Positions 33,387 to 41,904 of a stretch of 50,888 nt of DNA are shown in pieces. The stretch is from Burkholderiaceae bacterium (GTDB taxonomy: Bacteria > Pseudomonadota > Gammaproteobacteria > Burkholderiales > Burkholderiaceae_E): NCBI GenBank assembly GCA_016710525.1, contig JADJVQ010000046.1, positions 1-50,888 on the forward strand, in the 5' to 3' direction. Below the pieces are notes generated by a model. The model ran no database searches and was not told the DNA's origin. It saw only the letters and a list, made by a program, of their open reading frames with translations. Position 1 is the first letter of the stretch. Every line of letters starts with the position of its first letter. Both the position numbers and the translations under genes were made by a program.

Positions 33387-36134
33387 TTCATCCAGGGCAA
33401 CCCCGATCACCCGGTCAACCAGGGTGTGCTCTGTGCCAAGGGCAGCGCGGGCATCATGAAGCAGTATTCGCCCGCCAAGCTGCGCCACCCGATGATCCGC
33501 CGCCCGGGCAGCGAACGCGGCGCCGGAGTGTTCGATCCGATCAGCTGGGACGATGCGCTGGCGATGCTGACCACGCGTTTGCGCCGGATCCGCGCGACCG
33601 ACCCGAAACGCCTGGCCTTTTTCACCGGGCGCGATCAGATGCAGGCTCTGACCGGCCTGTGGGCCCAGCAGTTCGGCACACCCAACTGGGCGGCGCACGG
33701 CGGCTTTTGTTCGGTGAACATGGCCGCCGCCGGTCTGTACTCGATCGGCTACTCGTTCTGGGAGTTCGGAGCGCCCGACTGGGATCGGGCCCGCTACTTC
33801 ATGCTCTGGGGCGTGGCCGAAGACCACGCCAGCAATCCGATCAAGATCGGGCTGGACAAGCTCAAGCGCAATGGCGCCAAGTTCGTGTCGATCAATCCGG
33901 TGCGCACCGGCTATTCGGCGATCGCCGATGAATGGGTGCCGGTCCGGCCAGGCACCGATGGGCTGCTCGCTCTTGCGATGGTCCATGTGCTGCTGTCGCG
34001 CGAATTGTTCGACTGGGAATTCCTGATCCGCTACACGAATGCCCCCTGGCTGGTGATCGATGCGCCGGGTACCTCTCGTGACGGATTGTTCATGCGCAAT
34101 TTGCAAGGCCAGCCACTGCTGTTCGATCAGCTGCGCCAGGCGCCGGCGGCGATGGCCAAGGGTGTGCAACCCGCTCTGTTCGGGTCGTGGGAACTCGACG
34201 ACCCCGCTGCCGACGGGGCCGCGCGCGCGATGGCCGCCCCGGACTCGGTGCGGGTGCGGGTGCGCACGGTCATGTCGGCACTGGCCGAGCGTTACCTGGA
34301 TGACTCGTATTCGCCGGCGGCGGTGGCCGAGCGCTGCGGGGTGCCCGCCGAGCAGATCGAACGTCTCGCCCTCGAGATGGCCAGCGTGGCGTTTGAAGAG
34401 TCGATCGAACTGCCGATCGCCTGGACCGATGTCTGGGGCAATGAGCACGCCTCGGTGGTCGGCCGGCCGGTGGCCATGTATGCGATGCGCGGCATCTCGG
34501 CTCATTCCAATGGGTTTCAGACCTGCCGGGCGCTGCACCTGATCCAGATGCTGCTGGGTGCGCTCGATGGCCCGGGCAACTTTCGTTCGCGCGCGCCCTT
34601 TCCCAAGCCGATACCGCCGCCGCAACTGCCCGAGAATGACGCGCGGGTGATCGATGCGCCCGACACGCCGCTGCCCCGCACGCCGCTGGGTTTTCCGGCG
34701 CGCCCGGAAGATCTCGCCATCGACGCGCAGGGCAGGCCACTGCGCCTGGACAAGGCGTACTCCTGGGAAAGCCCGATCGCCGCCCACGGCATGATGCACA
34801 TGGTGATTCACAACGCGGTGCAGGGTGATCCCTACACCATCGACACGCTGATGCTGTTCATGGCGAACATGGCCTGGAACTCGGCGATGAACACGGCCCA
34901 GACGCAAGACATGCTGTGCGCCAAGGATGCCCAGGGCGAATACAAGATTCCGTTCATCGTGGTCAGCGACGCCTTCGACTCCGAGACCGTGCGCTTTGCC
35001 GATCTGGTGCTGCCCGACACCACCTATCTCGAGCGCTTCGACACCATCTCGCTGCTCGACAGGCCGATCTCCGAGCCCGATACCGTGGCCGATGCAATCC
35101 GCCATCCGGTGGTGCCGCTGGACCGCGATGTGCGCCCCTGGCAGGAAGTGCTGGTGGATCTGGCCGCGCGCCTGGGTTTCCCGGCCTTCTGCGAGCCCGA
35201 TGGCAGCCCGCGGTATCAGGGTTACGAACACTTCATCGTGCGCTACGAACGAGCGCCCGGTATCGGGTTCCTGGCGGGCTGGCGTGGCGCGCAGGGCGAT
35301 CAGCACCTGAAGGGCGCACCCAATCCCGATCAGTGGCAGGCCTACATCGATGGCAAGAGCTTCTTCGCCCATCATTGGCCGGCCAACATGATGTTCAACC
35401 GGGGCATGAACCGCGCGTATCTGGACGAAGCCGCACGGGTGGGCTTCATCGGCAAGCCCGACCCGATCGTGATGCAGATCTGGTCCGAGCCGCTGCAGAA
35501 ATTCCGGCTGGCCGGGCAGGGCCTGTACCAGGGTCCGCGCCCGACCCGTCCGCAGGATCGCGAGCGGCTGAGCCGCTACTTCGATCCTTTGCCGATCTGG
35601 TATGCGCCGCTCGAAACCGCCGAACTCGACGACGCCGGCCAGTACCCGTTCCATGCCATCACCCAGCGCCCGATGGTGATGTATCACGCCTGGGATTCGC
35701 AAAACGCCTGGTTGCGCCAGATCGTCGGTCAGAACTTTCTGTACATGAACAGCACACGCGCGGCCTCGCTGGGGCTGGCCGATTTCGATTGGGTCTGGGT
35801 GGAGTCTCACAACGGGCGCATTCGCTGCCAACTGAAGACCATGGATGGCTGCGAAGCCAACACGGTCTGGACCTGGAACGCGATCGGCAAGATGTCGGGC
35901 GCCTGGGGCCTGGACCCGCTGGCCGCCGAGGCCACGCATGGTTTCCTGCTCAATCACTTGATCAGCGAGAGCCTGCCGCGCCATCAAGGCCAGCCGGCCA
36001 TCACCAATTCGGACCCGATCACCGGCCAGGCGGCCTGGTACGACGTGCGGGTGCGCATCAGCAAAGCGGCGCCCGGTGAAACCGGTGTGTGGCCGAAGAT
36101 CGAATTCGGCCATCTGCCCGGGAGCGGATCATGA
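33243..36134 (+). CDS. soeA: Sulfite dehydrogenase molybdopterin subunit SoeA
   Basis: A 963-aa molybdopterin oxidoreductase of the CISM group. From ATG 33243 there is no Tat signal, so the active site is cytoplasmic, as in SoeABC and unlike periplasmic polysulfide or thiosulfate reductases. The N-terminal 4Fe-4S motif is C29-x2-C32-x3-C36-x27-C64 (TCYMCACRCG, VNQGVLCAKG). Further family blocks are GFCSVNMAAAG, WGVAEDHASNPIK and the C-terminal MoCo-binding domain (HAWDSQNAWLRQI, VRISKAAPGE). SoeABC oxidises sulfite to sulfate and passes electrons to quinone. The gene overlaps soeB. Its first 144 bases are inside the direct repeat. Other CISM enzymes cannot be excluded without a tree. Confidence 0.85.
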   Translation: MSRPPLTPAADQPIRFEDRARDRTEFTTCYMCACRCGIQVTIQDGKVRFIQGNPDHPVNQGVLCAKGSAGIMKQYSPAKLRHPMIRRPGSERGAGVFDPISWDDALAMLTTRLRRIRATDPKRLAFFTGRDQMQALTGLWAQQFGTPNWAAHGGFCSVNMAAAGLYSIGYSFWEFGAPDWDRARYFMLWGVAEDHASNPIKIGLDKLKRNGAKFVSINPVRTGYSAIADEWVPVRPGTDGLLALAMVHVLLSRELFDWEFLIRYTNAPWLVIDAPGTSRDGLFMRNLQGQPLLFDQLRQAPAAMAKGVQPALFGSWELDDPAADGAARAMAAPDSVRVRVRTVMSALAERYLDDSYSPAAVAERCGVPAEQIERLALEMASVAFEESIELPIAWTDVWGNEHASVVGRPVAMYAMRGISAHSNGFQTCRALHLIQMLLGALDGPGNFRSRAPFPKPIPPPQLPENDARVIDAPDTPLPRTPLGFPARPEDLAIDAQGRPLRLDKAYSWESPIAAHGMMHMVIHNAVQGDPYTIDTLMLFMANMAWNSAMNTAQTQDMLCAKDAQGEYKIPFIVVSDAFDSETVRFADLVLPDTTYLERFDTISLLDRPISEPDTVADAIRHPVVPLDRDVRPWQEVLVDLAARLGFPAFCEPDGSPRYQGYEHFIVRYERAPGIGFLAGWRGAQGDQHLKGAPNPDQWQAYIDGKSFFAHHWPANMMFNRGMNRAYLDEAARVGFIGKPDPIVMQIWSEPLQKFRLAGQGLYQGPRPTRPQDRERLSRYFDPLPIWYAPLETAELDDAGQYPFHAITQRPMVMYHAWDSQNAWLRQIVGQNFLYMNSTRAASLGLADFDWVWVESHNGRIRCQLKTMDGCEANTVWTWNAIGKMSGAWGLDPLAAEATHGFLLNHLISESLPRHQGQPAITNSDPITGQAAWYDVRVRISKAAPGETGVWPKIEFGHLPGSGS

Positions 36135-36862
36135 AGCTGGGACTGGTAATCGACCTGGACACCTGTGTGGGCTGTCACGCCTGCGCAGTGGCGTGCAAGG
36201 AATGGAACGGACAATCGCTGATGGCGGGCGGCGCGCCCGACTACGACCCCCAGGGCGCCGAGCCCTCGGGCGTGTGGTTCAACCGGGTGCGCCACTACGA
36301 GTTCAGCGCCGAAGCGGCGTCGCCGCAGGGCGCGCACATCAATCTGTCCAAGACGATCAATGTGCCCCTGTCGTGCATGCATTGCGAGGATGCGGATTGT
36401 GTGACGGTCTGCCCCACCGGCGCTTCGTACAAGCGGGCCGAAGACGGCATCGTGCTGATCGATCCGGAAAAGTGCATGGGCTGCAACTACTGCGCCTGGG
36501 CCTGTCCATACGGCGCCCGCGAACTCGACACCCAGGCCGGTGTGATGCGCAAGTGCACCTTGTGCGTCGATCGTATCTACGACGAACAACTGCCGCCGTC
36601 GCAACGTCAGCCGGCCTGCGTGCTGGCCTGCCCCTCGCATGCCCGGCATTTCGGTGATTTCGACGACCCGGCCTCGCCGGTGTCGCTGCTGTCGGCGGCC
36701 CGTGACGGCCAGGCCCTGATGCCCGAACTCGACTACAAGCCGGTCAATCGCTACCTGCCCCCGCGTGCGGCGCCAGCCGTCGACACCGCAGCCGCCAGTG
36801 CCCGCCCGGGCAACCTGAAAGACCGGCTGCGAGCGATCGCCAACCGGCTGATCGAACTCTGA
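36131..36862 (+). CDS. soeB: Iron-sulfur electron-transfer subunit SoeB
   Basis: A 243-aa ferredoxin-like subunit; ATG 36131 overlaps the soeA stop (ATGA). Four Cys clusters are complete: DTCVGCHACAVACKEW, LSCMHCEDADCVTVCPTGA, KCMGCNYCAWACPYGA and KCTLCVDRI with CVLACPSHARHFGD. This four-cluster arrangement is that of DmsB/PsrB/SoeB proteins, carrying electrons from the Mo subunit to the membrane anchor. No Tat signal is present, consistent with a cytoplasmic complex. Confidence 0.9.
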   Translation: MKLGLVIDLDTCVGCHACAVACKEWNGQSLMAGGAPDYDPQGAEPSGVWFNRVRHYEFSAEAASPQGAHINLSKTINVPLSCMHCEDADCVTVCPTGASYKRAEDGIVLIDPEKCMGCNYCAWACPYGARELDTQAGVMRKCTLCVDRIYDEQLPPSQRQPACVLACPSHARHFGDFDDPASPVSLLSAARDGQALMPELDYKPVNRYLPPRAAPAVDTAAASARPGNLKDRLRAIANRLIEL

Positions 36863-36875
36863 GGCCCCGCTCCGC

Positions 36876-37847
36876 ATGAAACCCGCTTTGTCCGTGGTCT
36901 TTTTTACCGTCAGCTCGGGGGTCGGGCTGGGGCTGATGATCTGGGCGAGCCTCGCACGGCTGCTGTCCGCGCCCCCGCCCGGCTTCGATCTCGCCATGGG
37001 GCTGGCGACAGGGCTTTTCTCGGCAGGTCTGTTGTCGTCGAGCATGCATCTGGCCAATCCGCGCAACGGCTGGCGCGCATTCGCAGGGTTTCGCCGTTCG
37101 TGGCTGTCGCGCGAGGCGGTGTTCGCGGTGCTGGTGTACCCGGTGGCTGCGCTGTTCTGGTGGGAGGCACGGCGGGCCTCGCAATCCGGCTTGCTGGTGG
37201 GCGCCGGCATCATGCTCGTGGCGCTGGCCCTGATGGTGCTGGTGTGCACCGCCATGATCTACGCCTGCCTGAAGACGGTGCCGCATTGGCGCAGCTGGCA
37301 CACGGTGCTCGGCTACCCGCTGTTCGGCCTGATGTCGGGTGCGCTGCTCTGGCTGGCGGTGCAGTCGGTATCGGCTGCGTCATCCGCCGCGATCGATGCG
37401 CAGGGCGGCCCGCAGGCCGGCTGGTGGCCAGGCCTGGCCCTGGTGCTGCTGGCCGCCGGCGGGGTGCTCAAGCTCGCCTACTACCTGCGGTTTGCGCGGG
37501 CCCCCGCCTTGCCCAGCCTGAACGCGGCGCTCGGTCTGCCGGCAGGGCGGGTGCGCCTGCTGGACGTCGGCCATTCGGGACGCACCTTCCTGACCGACGA
37601 ATTCGTGTTCGCGTTGGCGCGCGAAAAAGCGCGAGGACTGCGCTGGCTGAGCCTGGCTTTGGGGTTCGTGCTGCCTGCCGTGCTGCTGGTTGTTTCGGTG
37701 CGCTGGGCCGGCCTGGCGCTGCTCATTTGCCTGGCCGGGCTGCTGGTCGAGCGTTGGCTGTATTTCGCCGAGGCCCAGCACGTCGTGCGGGTGTATCACG
37801 GCAGCGTGGCCGCGCCGCAGGCGGGCACGGTCGGCGGGCGCGGCTAA
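36876..37847 (+). CDS. soeC: Membrane anchor subunit SoeC (DmsC-like)
   Basis: A 323-aa protein with about eight membrane helices, from VVFFTVSSGVGLGLMIWASL to ALLICLAGLLVERWLYFAEA. It has the DmsC-type signature SSMHLANPRNGWRAFAGFRR, and RSWLSREAVF in the second loop. This subunit binds quinone and completes the sulfite:quinone oxidoreductase. It follows soeB after 13 bases. The gene ends 35 bases before the istB remnant that holds the RIT element, so the operon probably ends here. Confidence 0.9.
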   Translation: MKPALSVVFFTVSSGVGLGLMIWASLARLLSAPPPGFDLAMGLATGLFSAGLLSSSMHLANPRNGWRAFAGFRRSWLSREAVFAVLVYPVAALFWWEARRASQSGLLVGAGIMLVALALMVLVCTAMIYACLKTVPHWRSWHTVLGYPLFGLMSGALLWLAVQSVSAASSAAIDAQGGPQAGWWPGLALVLLAAGGVLKLAYYLRFARAPALPSLNAALGLPAGRVRLLDVGHSGRTFLTDEFVFALAREKARGLRWLSLALGFVLPAVLLVVSVRWAGLALLICLAGLLVERWLYFAEAQHVVRVYHGSVAAPQAGTVGGRG

Positions 37848-37882
37848 CGCTGGCAAACCAAGACCCCGTCGGCCGCTGAATG

Positions 37883-37923
37883 CGGCTGTACGAGCAGACC
37901 AGCGTGATGATCACGACGAACCT
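37883..37923 (+). pseudogene. istB: istB fragment, left side of RIT insertion
   Basis: Encodes LYEQTSVMITTNL, the conserved C-terminal segment of the IS21 helper ATPase IstB. It is interrupted after AACCT by the RIT element; the next codons (GAC TTC GGA GAA TGG) are at 41320-41334. The 5' part of istB is missing. Confidence 0.85.
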
Positions 37924-37950
37924 GTTATGCGGAGCTCCGCATAACAGGTT
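37919..37950. repeat. Perfect 32-bp palindrome at left end of RIT element
   Basis: AACCTGTTATGCGGAG is followed directly by its reverse complement. The palindrome joins the last five bases of the istB target (AACCT) to the first bases of the left inverted repeat (AGGTT). It could form a cruciform or be a recombinase-binding site. Further TAATGCGGAGTC copies follow at 37951-37980. Confidence 0.9.
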
Positions 37951-38092
37951 TAATGCGGAGTCGCTCGTAATGCGGAGTCCGACCATAGGGAGCGCCGAGT
38001 TTCCCAAGACTCTCCTGAGGAAGCACTCTCCGCTGGGAACGCAGCACTTTGCATAAAGTGACCGACCTCCTCAACTCGACATGGAGGTCGAC

Positions 38093-39343
38093 ATGCTCTC
38101 AGCGTTCTACTCGTCTGCGGCGCGAATTCGCGAACTGCGGGACCAGCAAGGGCCCTTCGGGCCGCTGCTTGAGCGCTTTGCAGGGTACCTGCAACGAAGC
38201 GGCTACTCATCGATATCGGCACGGCGTCACCTCCGATCGGCCGAGCACGTTGTGCACTGGGCTATCGGCGCAAACGTGTCGCCCGAAGCGCTGGATGCCG
38301 TCGCGTTGGCGCGCTTTGGCAAGCACCTGTCGCGATGTCGCTGCCGACGATTTGGCTGCGCCGCCCGAGCCGACGTTCTCGCCGGGGCACGGCTGCTGTT
38401 GGAGCAATTCGGCGGCACACAGCGGGCGGGCATCCGCGAGACTCATTCGGTGGCGGCTAAGCCTGCGTTGCTCAAGTCGTTCGAGCAGTGGATGCGCGAA
38501 CAACGCGGATCGAGCGAGGGCACTCTCTACAACTACAGCCTGCCGATCCGCGCGTTGATCGAACGGTACGGCGAAGACCCCGGTCAGTTCGACGCTCGGC
38601 GGGTGCGCGAGTTCGTCGTCGAGTACAGCCAAGGGCGCGGCTGGGCAGCGACGCAGCATTGCACGACCGCGCTGCGCATGTTGTTGCACTTCCTGGTTGC
38701 CGATAGCCGCTGCCGCGGGGGGCTGTTCTGGGCGGTCCCGACGATGGCGCATTGGTGGCTGAGTTTGGTGCCCCGATGCCTGCCGCCGGCCGATGTGGAG
38801 CGCCTGATCGCGTCCTGCGACTCGTCCACGACGGTGGGGATCCGCGATCGCGCCATTCTGTTGCTGCTGGCCCGCCTGGGCTTGCGTGCCAGCGACATCG
38901 TCGGGTTGCGGATGGCCGACATCGACTGGAAGGAGGCGTGGATTCGCGTCTGTGGCAAGGGACATCAAGAGGCCCGGCTGCCGTTGAGCCAGGAAGTCGG
39001 GGATGCGCTCGTGGGGTACCTTCAGCAACGACCGGCGGTCGACACGGATGCGCTGTTCCTGCGCACGCGGGCGCCGTGGCGCGCGCTGGGATCGCACTGC
39101 GCGGTATCGGTGCTCGTCGACCGCGCGATACGGCGTGCTGGCGTCGAGCGCCCCGCCCGCGGCGCTGCACACCTGCTGCGGCACTCGGTGGCCAGTTCGA
39201 TGCTGCGGCAAGGGGCGTCCCTGCAGGACATCGCCGCGTTGCTGCGACACCGCAGTGTCGAGACGACGCAGATCTACGCCAAGGTCGACGTGCGCTCCTT
39301 GATGCAGATCGCCCAGCCTTGGGTGGAGGCCTGGCCATGCTGA
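38093..39343 (+). CDS. ritA: RIT tyrosine recombinase A
   Basis: A 416-aa tyrosine recombinase. GGAGG at 38084-38088 supports ATG 38093 over the ATG at 38081. A SAM-like core-binding N-terminal half is followed by the catalytic domain: Arg in ARLGLRASDIVGLR, the AHLLRHSVAS box (His, Arg), ALLRHRS (second His) and the nucleophile Tyr in TTQIYAKVD. All catalytic residues are present. The last 7 bases overlap ritB. Confidence 0.92.
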   Translation: MLSAFYSSAARIRELRDQQGPFGPLLERFAGYLQRSGYSSISARRHLRSAEHVVHWAIGANVSPEALDAVALARFGKHLSRCRCRRFGCAARADVLAGARLLLEQFGGTQRAGIRETHSVAAKPALLKSFEQWMREQRGSSEGTLYNYSLPIRALIERYGEDPGQFDARRVREFVVEYSQGRGWAATQHCTTALRMLLHFLVADSRCRGGLFWAVPTMAHWWLSLVPRCLPPADVERLIASCDSSTTVGIRDRAILLLLARLGLRASDIVGLRMADIDWKEAWIRVCGKGHQEARLPLSQEVGDALVGYLQQRPAVDTDALFLRTRAPWRALGSHCAVSVLVDRAIRRAGVERPARGAAHLLRHSVASSMLRQGASLQDIAALLRHRSVETTQIYAKVDVRSLMQIAQPWVEAWPC

Positions 39344-40245
39344 GCGCTGCCGTTTCCACCTACTTGGCGCTGCGTCGCGCCGCAGGCTTTGGTCTGAAGA
39401 ACGCCGGGCAACGGTTGGAGAGCTTCGCCGCCTACTCGGACCGCCAGGAGCGGCCGTTCGTCCATGCAGCAACCGCCATCGAGTGGGCCGGCCAGTCGAA
39501 CTCGCGCCATGAGCGGTCTCGGCGGCTGGGCGATGTGGCGCGCATGGCGCGCTTCCTGCACGCCGAGGACAAGCGTCATGAGATCCCGCCTGCAGTCTTC
39601 GGCAGCCGTAGCCGCGCGCGCCCCACGCCGTTCATCCTTGGCGACGAACAGATCGCCGAGATCGTCCGCCTGGCTGCCCAGTCGGGCTACCGCACTTTAC
39701 GCCGGCAGACCTACAGCACCTTGTTCGCGCTGCTGGCCTGTACCGGACTGCGTGTGGGTGAGGCGATCCGACTGCGATATGCCGACATCACCCCCGACGG
39801 GTTGATGATCCGTGCCACCAAGTTCAACAAGAGCCGGGTGGTTCCACTGCACGATACCGCCCGCGCTGGACTGGAGCGATATTTGCAGAAGCGCCGGCCT
39901 TACGCACCGGACGATGATCATGTCTTCGTCTCGCTGCGCCGCAAGCCGCTGCTGCATTCCGACGTCGAGTACGCCTTCCGCAAGCTGGTTGCCGCGATGG
40001 GCTTGCCGGGCGGCCGCGGGAACAGACAACCGACACCGCATTCTCTGCGCCACGCATTCGCGGTGCGGGCGCTTCGCACGTGCCCCGACGGTCGCGACCA
40101 CATCACGCAGCACATGCTGATGCTGGCGACATACCTCGGCCACAGCAAGGCCGAGCTGACCTACTGGTATCTCGAATCGGTGCCGGAGCTGATGGGCGAG
40201 ATCGCCGAGCGCTGCCAAGCGCACGTGTTCGGGAGCAAGTCATGA
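39337..40245 (+). CDS. ritB: RIT tyrosine recombinase B
   Basis: A 302-aa tyrosine recombinase starting at ATG 39337 within the end of ritA. Catalytic blocks are TGLRVGEAIRL (Arg), TPHSLRHAFAV (His, Arg), TYLGHSKAELTYWYL (His and Tyr). An N-terminal core-binding region of about 100 residues is present. Its stop overlaps the ritC ATG (ATGA). The three-gene order with overlaps is typical of RIT elements. Confidence 0.92.
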   Translation: MLSAAVSTYLALRRAAGFGLKNAGQRLESFAAYSDRQERPFVHAATAIEWAGQSNSRHERSRRLGDVARMARFLHAEDKRHEIPPAVFGSRSRARPTPFILGDEQIAEIVRLAAQSGYRTLRRQTYSTLFALLACTGLRVGEAIRLRYADITPDGLMIRATKFNKSRVVPLHDTARAGLERYLQKRRPYAPDDDHVFVSLRRKPLLHSDVEYAFRKLVAAMGLPGGRGNRQPTPHSLRHAFAVRALRTCPDGRDHITQHMLMLATYLGHSKAELTYWYLESVPELMGEIAERCQAHVFGSKS

Positions 40246-41261
40246 CCGCATTGGCACCTCACCTGAGCGCGTTCTTCCACGAACGGCTGCGCTTCGAACG
40301 CTGCGCCAGCGTCAATACCTGCGACTCCTATGCCTATGCATTCAAGCTGCTGCTGGACTTCGCGAGCCGGCGGCTGAAGACGACGCCCTCGCGGCTCGCA
40401 CTCGAGTAACTCGACGCGCCGCTGGTACTGGCGTTTCTTCAGCATCTCGAGACCACACGCCACAACAGTGCCGGCACGCGCAATGTTCGACTGGCAGCGA
40501 TCAAGTCGTTCGCGCACTACATGGAGTACCGCGTGCCGTCGGCCTTGGAGCAGTTGAGCCGCATTCTGGCCATCCCGATGAAGAAGACCGACACGCGGCT
40601 CGTGAAGCACCTGTCGATGCAGGAGATTCAGGCCATTCTGGACGCTCCGCGTCCCGTCGACTGGGCCGGCATCCGTGACCGCGCCCTGCTGCACCTGTGC
40701 TTCGCTGGCGGCCTTAGGGTGTCCGAACTCGTCGGGCTGCGGCTCGCGGACGTCACGCTGCAGCCACATCCGAGCATCGTTGTACACGGCAAAGGGCGCA
40801 AGGAGCGTTGTCTGCCGCTCTGGAAGCAGACGAGCACGGCGCTGCGGTCGTGGCTTGCCGTACGCGGCCAGACACATACCCCGGAGGTGTTCGTCAATGC
40901 CAGGCGCGAGCCGATGAGCCGTGCCGGCTTCGAGTACATCCTCGACAAGTACGTTCACGTTGCCAGCCAGAGTTGTCCTTCGCTGGCAGGCAAGCGGGTC
41001 TCTCCGCATGTGCTGCGACATACCTGCGCCTTGACGATGCTGGAGGCTACCAAGGACATCCGAAAGGTCTCATTGTGGCTCGGGCACGCACACATGCAAA
41101 CGACCGAGATGTATACCCGTGCTGACCCGTCGATACGCCTGGAGGCACTCAATGCCACCACTGCTCCCAACCTGCGCTCGGGCCGGTTCAGGGCCAGCGA
41201 TAAATTGATCGCATCCTTGACCACCCGCTCCGTTATGCGGAGCAAAAACCCTGCGCAATGA
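40242..41261 (+). pseudogene. ritC: RIT tyrosine recombinase C with in-frame stop codon
   Basis: ATG 40242 opens a 55-codon frame that ends at TAA 40407-40409. The same frame continues directly after the stop (LDAPLVLAFLQHLETTRHNS) up to 41261 and contains a complete catalytic domain: GGLRVSELVGLR, SPHVLRHTCAL, SLWLGHAHMQTTEMYTR. The stop probably arose from CAA (Gln) by one C-to-T change. The lost part is the N-terminal core-binding region; internal initiation could still make a shortened protein. If RitC is required, the element is dead. Confidence 0.88.
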
Positions 41262-41318
41262 AGAAAAGTCGGGCCGCCGGCTCAGGCGGTCCGCATAAAA
41301 ATCGACTCCGCATTAAAC

Positions 41319-41528
41319 CTGGACTTCGGAGAATGGTCCAAGGTGTTCGGCGACGCGAAGATGACCACGGCGCTGCTGGATCGGCTGACCCATCACTGCC
41401 ACATCGCGGAGACCGGCAATGACAGCCATCGGTTCTTGCACAGCAGCGCGGTGGCCAAGAAGCGGATCAAGGCGCGCGAGCAGGCTCGAAAAGGGGCCAA
41501 GGCTGAACCCGCGGAAGAAAGCTTCTGA
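41319..41528 (+). pseudogene. istB: istB 3' end, right side of RIT insertion
   Basis: Continues the IstB protein from DFGEWSKVFGDAKMTTALLD through RLTHHCHIAETGNDSHRF to the stop at 41528. Together with 37883-37923 it gives the uninterrupted C-terminus of IstB. No ATP-binding motif remains. Confidence 0.88.
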
Positions 41529-41542
41529 GCATCAACGAGGCA

Positions 41543-41581
41543 GGGCAAGCCGCTGCGGGCTACGCCCTACTCGGCTTGCCC
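41543..41581 (+). terminator. Nested stem-loop after istB
   Basis: GGGCAAGCCG (41543-41552) pairs perfectly with CGGCTTGCCC (41572-41581), and GGGC-TAC-GCCC pairs inside the loop. There is no T-run, so it may be a structured 3' element of the IS instead of an intrinsic terminator. Confidence 0.45.
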
Positions 41582-41694
41582 GCAATGCTCACCAGCCCGA
41601 CTCGGTGAGCAATCAAAACGACAAACCCCTACACTTATCCACAGCCGACCCTCTCCGGGACGGCCCCCAGCCCTGGCTCAATATTGGATCGGCA

Positions 41695-41721
41695 GGGCTC
41701 AGAATTCAATCGGCGCCGACA
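41695..41721 (-). repeat. IS21-like right terminus
   Basis: Read on the minus strand from 41721: TGTCGGCGCCGATTGAATTC then TGAGCC. A second related motif (GGCTCAATATTGGATCGG) lies just inside, as IS21 ends have multiple repeats. With the istB remnant it marks the right part of a former IS21-like element. Confidence 0.65.
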
Positions 41722-41904
41722 GGTCAGCGCACACCGGCCTGATCCGGTGGTGGCCCGGGCACTTCCACTCGACCGGCCGGCCTCGACCGCGCCGAGCGTC
41801 GGCTCAGCGCACGACCGGGTCGGACGCAGCAGGGCCGCCAGCCGCAGCTTGTCCAGCAGGAGACCTCCAGACTCGTCGCCTCGGCGCTGGCCACGCCGGC
41901 CCTG
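41722..41904. other. Short segment without a recognised gene
   Basis: Between the IS21-like end and the direct repeat copy B. An open plus-strand frame runs through it into the repeat, but no domain is recognised. Confidence 0.4.

Larger units (their letters stand above)
37924..41320 (+). mobile_element. RIT element (recombinase in trio) inserted in istB
   Basis: Three overlapping tyrosine-recombinase genes lie between an 18-bp inverted repeat: AGGTTTAATGCGGAGTCG at 37946-37963 and its exact complement at 41303-41320. Extra ATGCGGA copies lie inside both ends (37928-37980, 41233-41242, 41290-41296). Removing 37924-41320 restores the istB reading frame (TTNL|DFGEW), so the insertion limits are well defined; AACCT is present at both sides. 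The third gene has a premature stop, so the element may be immobile. Confidence 0.9.

Noticed and set aside
33108..36113. Minus-strand 1001-codon open frame opposite soeA
   Set aside because: Antisense shadow caused by GC-rich codon use; composition (His, Arg, Gln-rich) is not protein-like and soeA motifs are clear on the plus strand.
33243..37847. Polysulfide, thiosulfate or tetrathionate reductase instead of SoeABC
   Set aside because: SoeA lacks a Tat signal, and the subunit pattern fits the cytoplasmic sulfite-oxidising type better; a tree would settle it.
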